Part shown: piece after piece, positions 60,501 to 64,000 of the stretch
Numbering within the stretch: position 1 is the first letter of the stretch
How the letters are laid out: the number at the start of each line of letters is the position of its first letter
From: Ulva prolifera
Lineage: Eukaryota; Chlorophyta; Ulvophyceae; Ulvales; Ulvaceae
Length of the DNA stretch: 64,000 nucleotides
Direction of reading: 5' to 3'
Assembly (NCBI GenBank): GCA_023078555.1
Contig: CM041199.1
Location: 9,491,315 to 9,555,314 of the forward strand
The notes under the pieces: model-generated
Told to the model about the DNA's origin: nothing
Databases searched by the model: none
What the model saw: the letters and a program-made list of their open reading frames with translations, nothing else
Program-made: the position numbers and the translations under genes

Positions 60501-63200
60501 CTTAACATGCAATCTCGACCTAGCAATGTCGACCTAGCAATCTCGCCCTAGAAATCTCGCCCTAGCAATCTCGCCCTAGCAATCTCGCCCTAGCAATCTC
60601 GCCCTAGCAACCTCGCCCTACACCTTTAAACCTCTCCCGACAGGCTGGCACTCCATGTTGAATGCTTAACATGCAATCTCGACCTAGCAATCTCGACCTA
60701 GCAATCTCGCCCTAGAAATCTCGCCCTAGCAATCTCGCCCTAGCAATCTCGACCTAGCAATCTCGCCCTAGCAATCTCGCCCTAGCAACCTCGCCCTACA
60801 CCTTTAAACCTCTCCCGACAGGCTGGCACTCCATGTTGAATGCTTAACATGCAATCTCGCCCCTAGCAATCTCGCCCTAGCAATCTCGCCCTAGCAATCT
60901 CGCCCTAGCAATCTCGCCCTAGCAATCTCGACCTAGCAATCTCGCCCTAGCAATCTCGCCCTAGCAACCTCGCCCTACACCTTTAATCCTCTCCCAACAG
61001 GCTGGCACTCCATGTTGAAAGCTTAACATGCAATCTCGCCCTAGCAATCTCGCCCTAGCAATCTCGCCCTAGCAATCTCGCCCTAGCAATCTCGCCCTAG
61101 CAATCTCGACCTAGCAATCTCGCCCTAGCAATCTCGCCCTAGCAACCTCGCCCTACACCTTTAAACCTCTCCCGACAGGCTGGCACTCCATGTTGAATGC
61201 TTAACATGCAATCTCGACCTAGCAATCTCGCCCTAGCCATCTCGCCCTAGCAATCTCGCCCTAGCAATCTCGCCCTAGCCATCTCGCCCTAGCAATCTCG
61301 CCCTAGCAATCTCGCCCTACACCTTTAAATCTCTCCCGTCAGGCTGGCACTCCATGTTGAATGCTTAACATGCAATCTCGACCTAGCAATCTCGCCCTAG
61401 CAATCTCGCCCTAGCAACCTCGCCCTACACCTTTAAATCTCTCCCGACAAGTTGGCACTCCATGTTGAATGCTTAACATGCAATCTCGCCCTAGCAATCT
61501 CGCCCTAGCAATCTCGCCCTAGCAATCTCGCCCTAGCAATCTCGCCCTAGCAATCTCGACCTAGCAATCTCGCCCTAGCAATCTCGCCCTAGCAACCTCG
61601 CCCTACACCTTTAATCCTCTCCCAACAGGCTGGCACTCCATGTTGAATGCTTAACATGCAATCTCGCCCTAGCAATCTCGCCCTAGCAATCTCGCCCTAG
61701 CAATCTCGCCCTAGCAATCTCGCCCTAGCAATCTCGACCTAGCAATCTCGCCCTAGCAATCTCGCCCTAGCAACCTCGCCCTACACCTTTAATCCTCTCC
61801 CAACAGGCTGGCACTCCATGTTGAATGCTTAACATGCAATCTCGACCTAGCAATCTCGCCCTAGCAATCTCGCCCTAGCAACCTCGCCCTACACCTTTAA
61901 ATCTCTCCCGACAAGTTGGCACTCCATGTTGAATGCTTAACATGCAATCTCGCCCTAGCAATCTCGCCCTAGCAATCTCGCCCTAGCAATCTCGCCCTAG
62001 CAATCTCGACCTAGCAATCTCGCCCTAGCAATCTCGCCCTAGCAACCTCGCCCTACACCTTTAATCCTCTCCCAACAGGCTGGCACTCCATGTTGAATGC
62101 TTAACATGCAATCTCGACCTAGCAATCTCGCCCTAGCCATCTCGCCCTAGCACTCTCGCCCTAGCAATCTCGCCCTAGCCATCTCGCCCTAGCAATCTCG
62201 CCCTAGCAATCTCGCCCTACACCTTTAAATCTCTCCCGTCAGGCTGGCACTCCATGTTGAATGCTTAACATGCAATCTCGACCTAGCAATCTCGACCTAG
62301 CAATCTCGCCCTAGAAATCTCGCCCTAGCAATCTCGCCCTAGCAATCTCGCCCTAGCAATCTCGCCCTAGCAACCTCGCCCTACACCTTTAAACCTCTCC
62401 CGACAGGCTGGCACTCCATGTTGAATGCTTAACATGCAATCTCGACCTAGCAATCTCGACCTAGCAATCTCGCCCTAGAAATCTCGCCCTAGCAATCTCG
62501 CCCTAGCAATCTCGACCTAGCAATCTCGCCCTAGCAATCTCGCCCTAGCAACCTCGCCCTACACCTTTAAACCTCTCCCGACAGGCTGGCACTCCATGTT
62601 GAATGCTTAACATGCAATCTCGCCCTAGCAATCTCGCCCTAGCCATCTCGCCCTAGCACTCTCGCCCTAGCAATCTCGCCCTAGCAATCTCGCCCTAGCA
62701 ATCTCGCCCTAGCAATCTCGCCCTACACCTTTAAATCTCTCCCGTCAGGCTGGCACTCCATGTTGAATGCTTAACATGCAATCTCGACCAAGCAAACTCG
62801 CCCTAGCAATCTCGCCCTAGCAATCTCGCCCTACACCTTTAAATCTCTCCCGACAAGTTGGCACTCCATGTTAAATGCTTAACATGCAATCTCGACCTAG
62901 CAATCTCGCCCTAGCCATCTCGCCCTAGCAATCTCGACCTAGCAATCTCGCCCTAGCAATCTCGCCCTAGCAACCTCGCCCTACACCTTTAAACCTCTCC
63001 CGACAGGCTGGCACTCCATGTTGAATGCTTAACATGCAATCTCGACCTAGCAATCTCGCCCTAGCCATCTCGCCCTAGCAATCTCGCCCTAGCAATCTCG
63101 CCCTAGCCATCTCGCCCTAGCAATCTCGCCCTAGCAACCTCGCCCTACACCTTTAAACCTCTCCCGACAGGCTGGCACTCCATGTTGAATGCTTAACAGG
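48563..63200. repeat. Distant satellite B duplication, offset 12,289 bp
   Basis: Rare variants pair at 12,289 bp: TTGAAAGC at 48728 and 61017, CACTCTCGCC at 49862 and 62151, and AACAGGCAATC at 50908 and 63197. Upstream of the extra C near 60860 the offset is 12,288 (48563 and 60851), so that insertion arose after the copying. The copies are at least 48.6-50.9 kb and 60.9-63.2 kb. Only marker variants were compared. Confidence 0.75.
53521..55880. repeat. Satellite B duplication, offset 1748 bp
   Basis: Four private variants recur at 1748 bp: CACTTTTAAATC at 53521 and 55269, CCCTAGGAATC at 53582 and 55330, AACAGGCAATC at 53911 and 55659, and GCACTCTCG at 54121 and 55869. The copies are adjacent or nearly so, which points to a recent local exchange. 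Confidence 0.8.
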
Positions 63201-64000
63201 CAATCTCGACCTAGGAATCTCGACCTAGCAATCTCGCCCTAGAAATCTCGCCCTAGCAATCTCGCCCTAGCAATCTCGACCTAGCAATCTCGCCCTAGCA
63301 ATCTCGCCCTAGCAACCTCGCCCTACACCTTTAAACCTCTCCCGACAGGCTGGCACTCCATGTTGAATGCTTAACATGCAATCTCGCCCTAGCAATCTCG
63401 CCCTAGCAATCTCGCCCTAGCAATCTCGCCCTACACCTTTAAATCTCTCCCGACAGGCTGGCACTCCATGTTGAATGCTTAACAGGCAATCTCGACCTAG
63501 GAATCTCGACCTAGCAATCTCGCCCTAGAAATCTCGCCCTAGCAATCTCGCCCTAGCAATCTCGACCTAGCAATCTCGCCCTAGCAATCTCGCCCTAGCA
63601 ACCTCGCCCTACACCTTTAAATCTCTCCCGTCAGGCTGGCACTCCATGTTGAATGCTTAACATGCAGTCTCGACCAAGCAATCTCGCCCTAGCAATCTCG
63701 CCCTAGCAATCTCGCCCTACACCTTTAAATCTCTCCCGTCAGGCTGGCACTCCATGTTGAATGCTTAACATGCAATCTCGCCCTAGCAATCTCGCCCTAG
63801 CAATCTCGCCCTAGCAATCTCGCCCTAGCAATCTCGCCCTAGCAATCTCGACCTAGCAATCTCGCCCTAGCAATCTCGCCCTAGCAACCTCGCCCTACAC
63901 CTTTAAACCTCTCCCGACAGGCTGGCACTCCATGTTGAATGCTTAACATGCAATCTCGCCCTAGCAATCTCGCCCTAGCAATCTCGCCCTAGCAATCTCG

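Larger units (their letters stand above)
40113..64000. repeat. Satellite B, right block: 14-bp repeats with a 52-bp spacer
   Basis: The interrupted array continues in the same orientation and phase, with the same 14-mer, spacer and 52+14n spacing as the left block, and runs off the window end. Variants more frequent here include AATCCTCTCCCAACAGG, AACAGGCAATC with TAGGAATC (41951, 43826, 50908, 53912, 55660, 63197, 63483), CAATGTCG, and GCACTCTCG. A unique one-base insertion (CGCCCCTAG) lies at about 60860. No gene is seen in these 23.9 kb. Confidence 0.96.

Noticed and set aside
4774..64000. CRISPR-like alternation of repeats and spacers
   Set aside because: The 52-bp 'spacer' is the conserved part and the 14-mer runs vary only in number. 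There are no unique spacers and no cas genes, and the setting is eukaryotic.
4774..64000. CCCTAG resembling the telomeric CCCTAAA repeat
   Set aside because: Only five or six bases match, within a 14-mer whose remainder is unrelated, and no true telomere repeat run occurs in the window.
4774..64000. G-quadruplex or i-motif potential from regularly spaced GGG/CCC
   Set aside because: There is a single three-base tract per 14-bp unit, leaving 11-base loops, well beyond the usual 1-7 bases.

Overview
This is eukaryotic, heterochromatin-like DNA. I recognise no host gene. It holds two tandem-repeat (satellite) families and one complete LTR retrotransposon. The host cannot be identified from the sequence. 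A green alga is a weak guess, resting on TGTAA motifs downstream of the element's stop codons, GC-rich coding ends and a chromodomain-type Ty3/gypsy element.

Layout. (1) 1-4773: satellite A, built from a 14-bp unit (GACTTGACTCCACG) and a 19-bp form carrying an extra CTCCA. These alternate into a 33-bp composite and into higher-order repeats of about 259, 504 and 537 bp. (2) At 4774 the array switches abruptly, through a shared CTC, to satellite B. It runs to 30076 and resumes from 40108 to the window end. Its unit is a different 14-mer (CAATCTCGCCCTAG) in runs of variable number n. A 52-bp spacer interrupts the runs, so the higher-order period is 52+14n (108, 164, 192 and 220 bp seen). Each spacer ends in a hairpin-forming CATGTT...AACATG. 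Private variants reveal kilobase-scale duplications with offsets of 1088, 1148, 1748, 2156, 2467, 3622, 10798 and 12289 bp, as expected from repeated unequal exchange.

(3) 30077-40107: a 10,031-bp Ty3/gypsy chromovirus inserted in a satellite B spacer. It has 863-bp LTRs that look identical, a perfect 5-bp target duplication (GGCAC), a polypurine tract, and intact-looking gag, protease, reverse transcriptase, RNase H, integrase and chromodomain. The uninterrupted paralogue of its insertion site is still in the array 1088 bp upstream (28984-28988). The insertion is therefore younger than that duplication and probably very recent.

The element's expression layout is the most unusual part. Gag and pol lie in the same frame, separated by a single TGA followed by a GC stem. 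Integrase lies in the -1 frame relative to reverse transcriptase/RNase H, across an approximately 800-bp overlap whose core is open in all three forward frames. A further small open frame lies between pol and the polypurine tract. Either this is a two-step recoding strategy (readthrough, then -1 shift) or the copy carries two lesions. Long open frames on the minus strand of satellite A and across the LTRs look like by-products of composition and are not annotated as genes.
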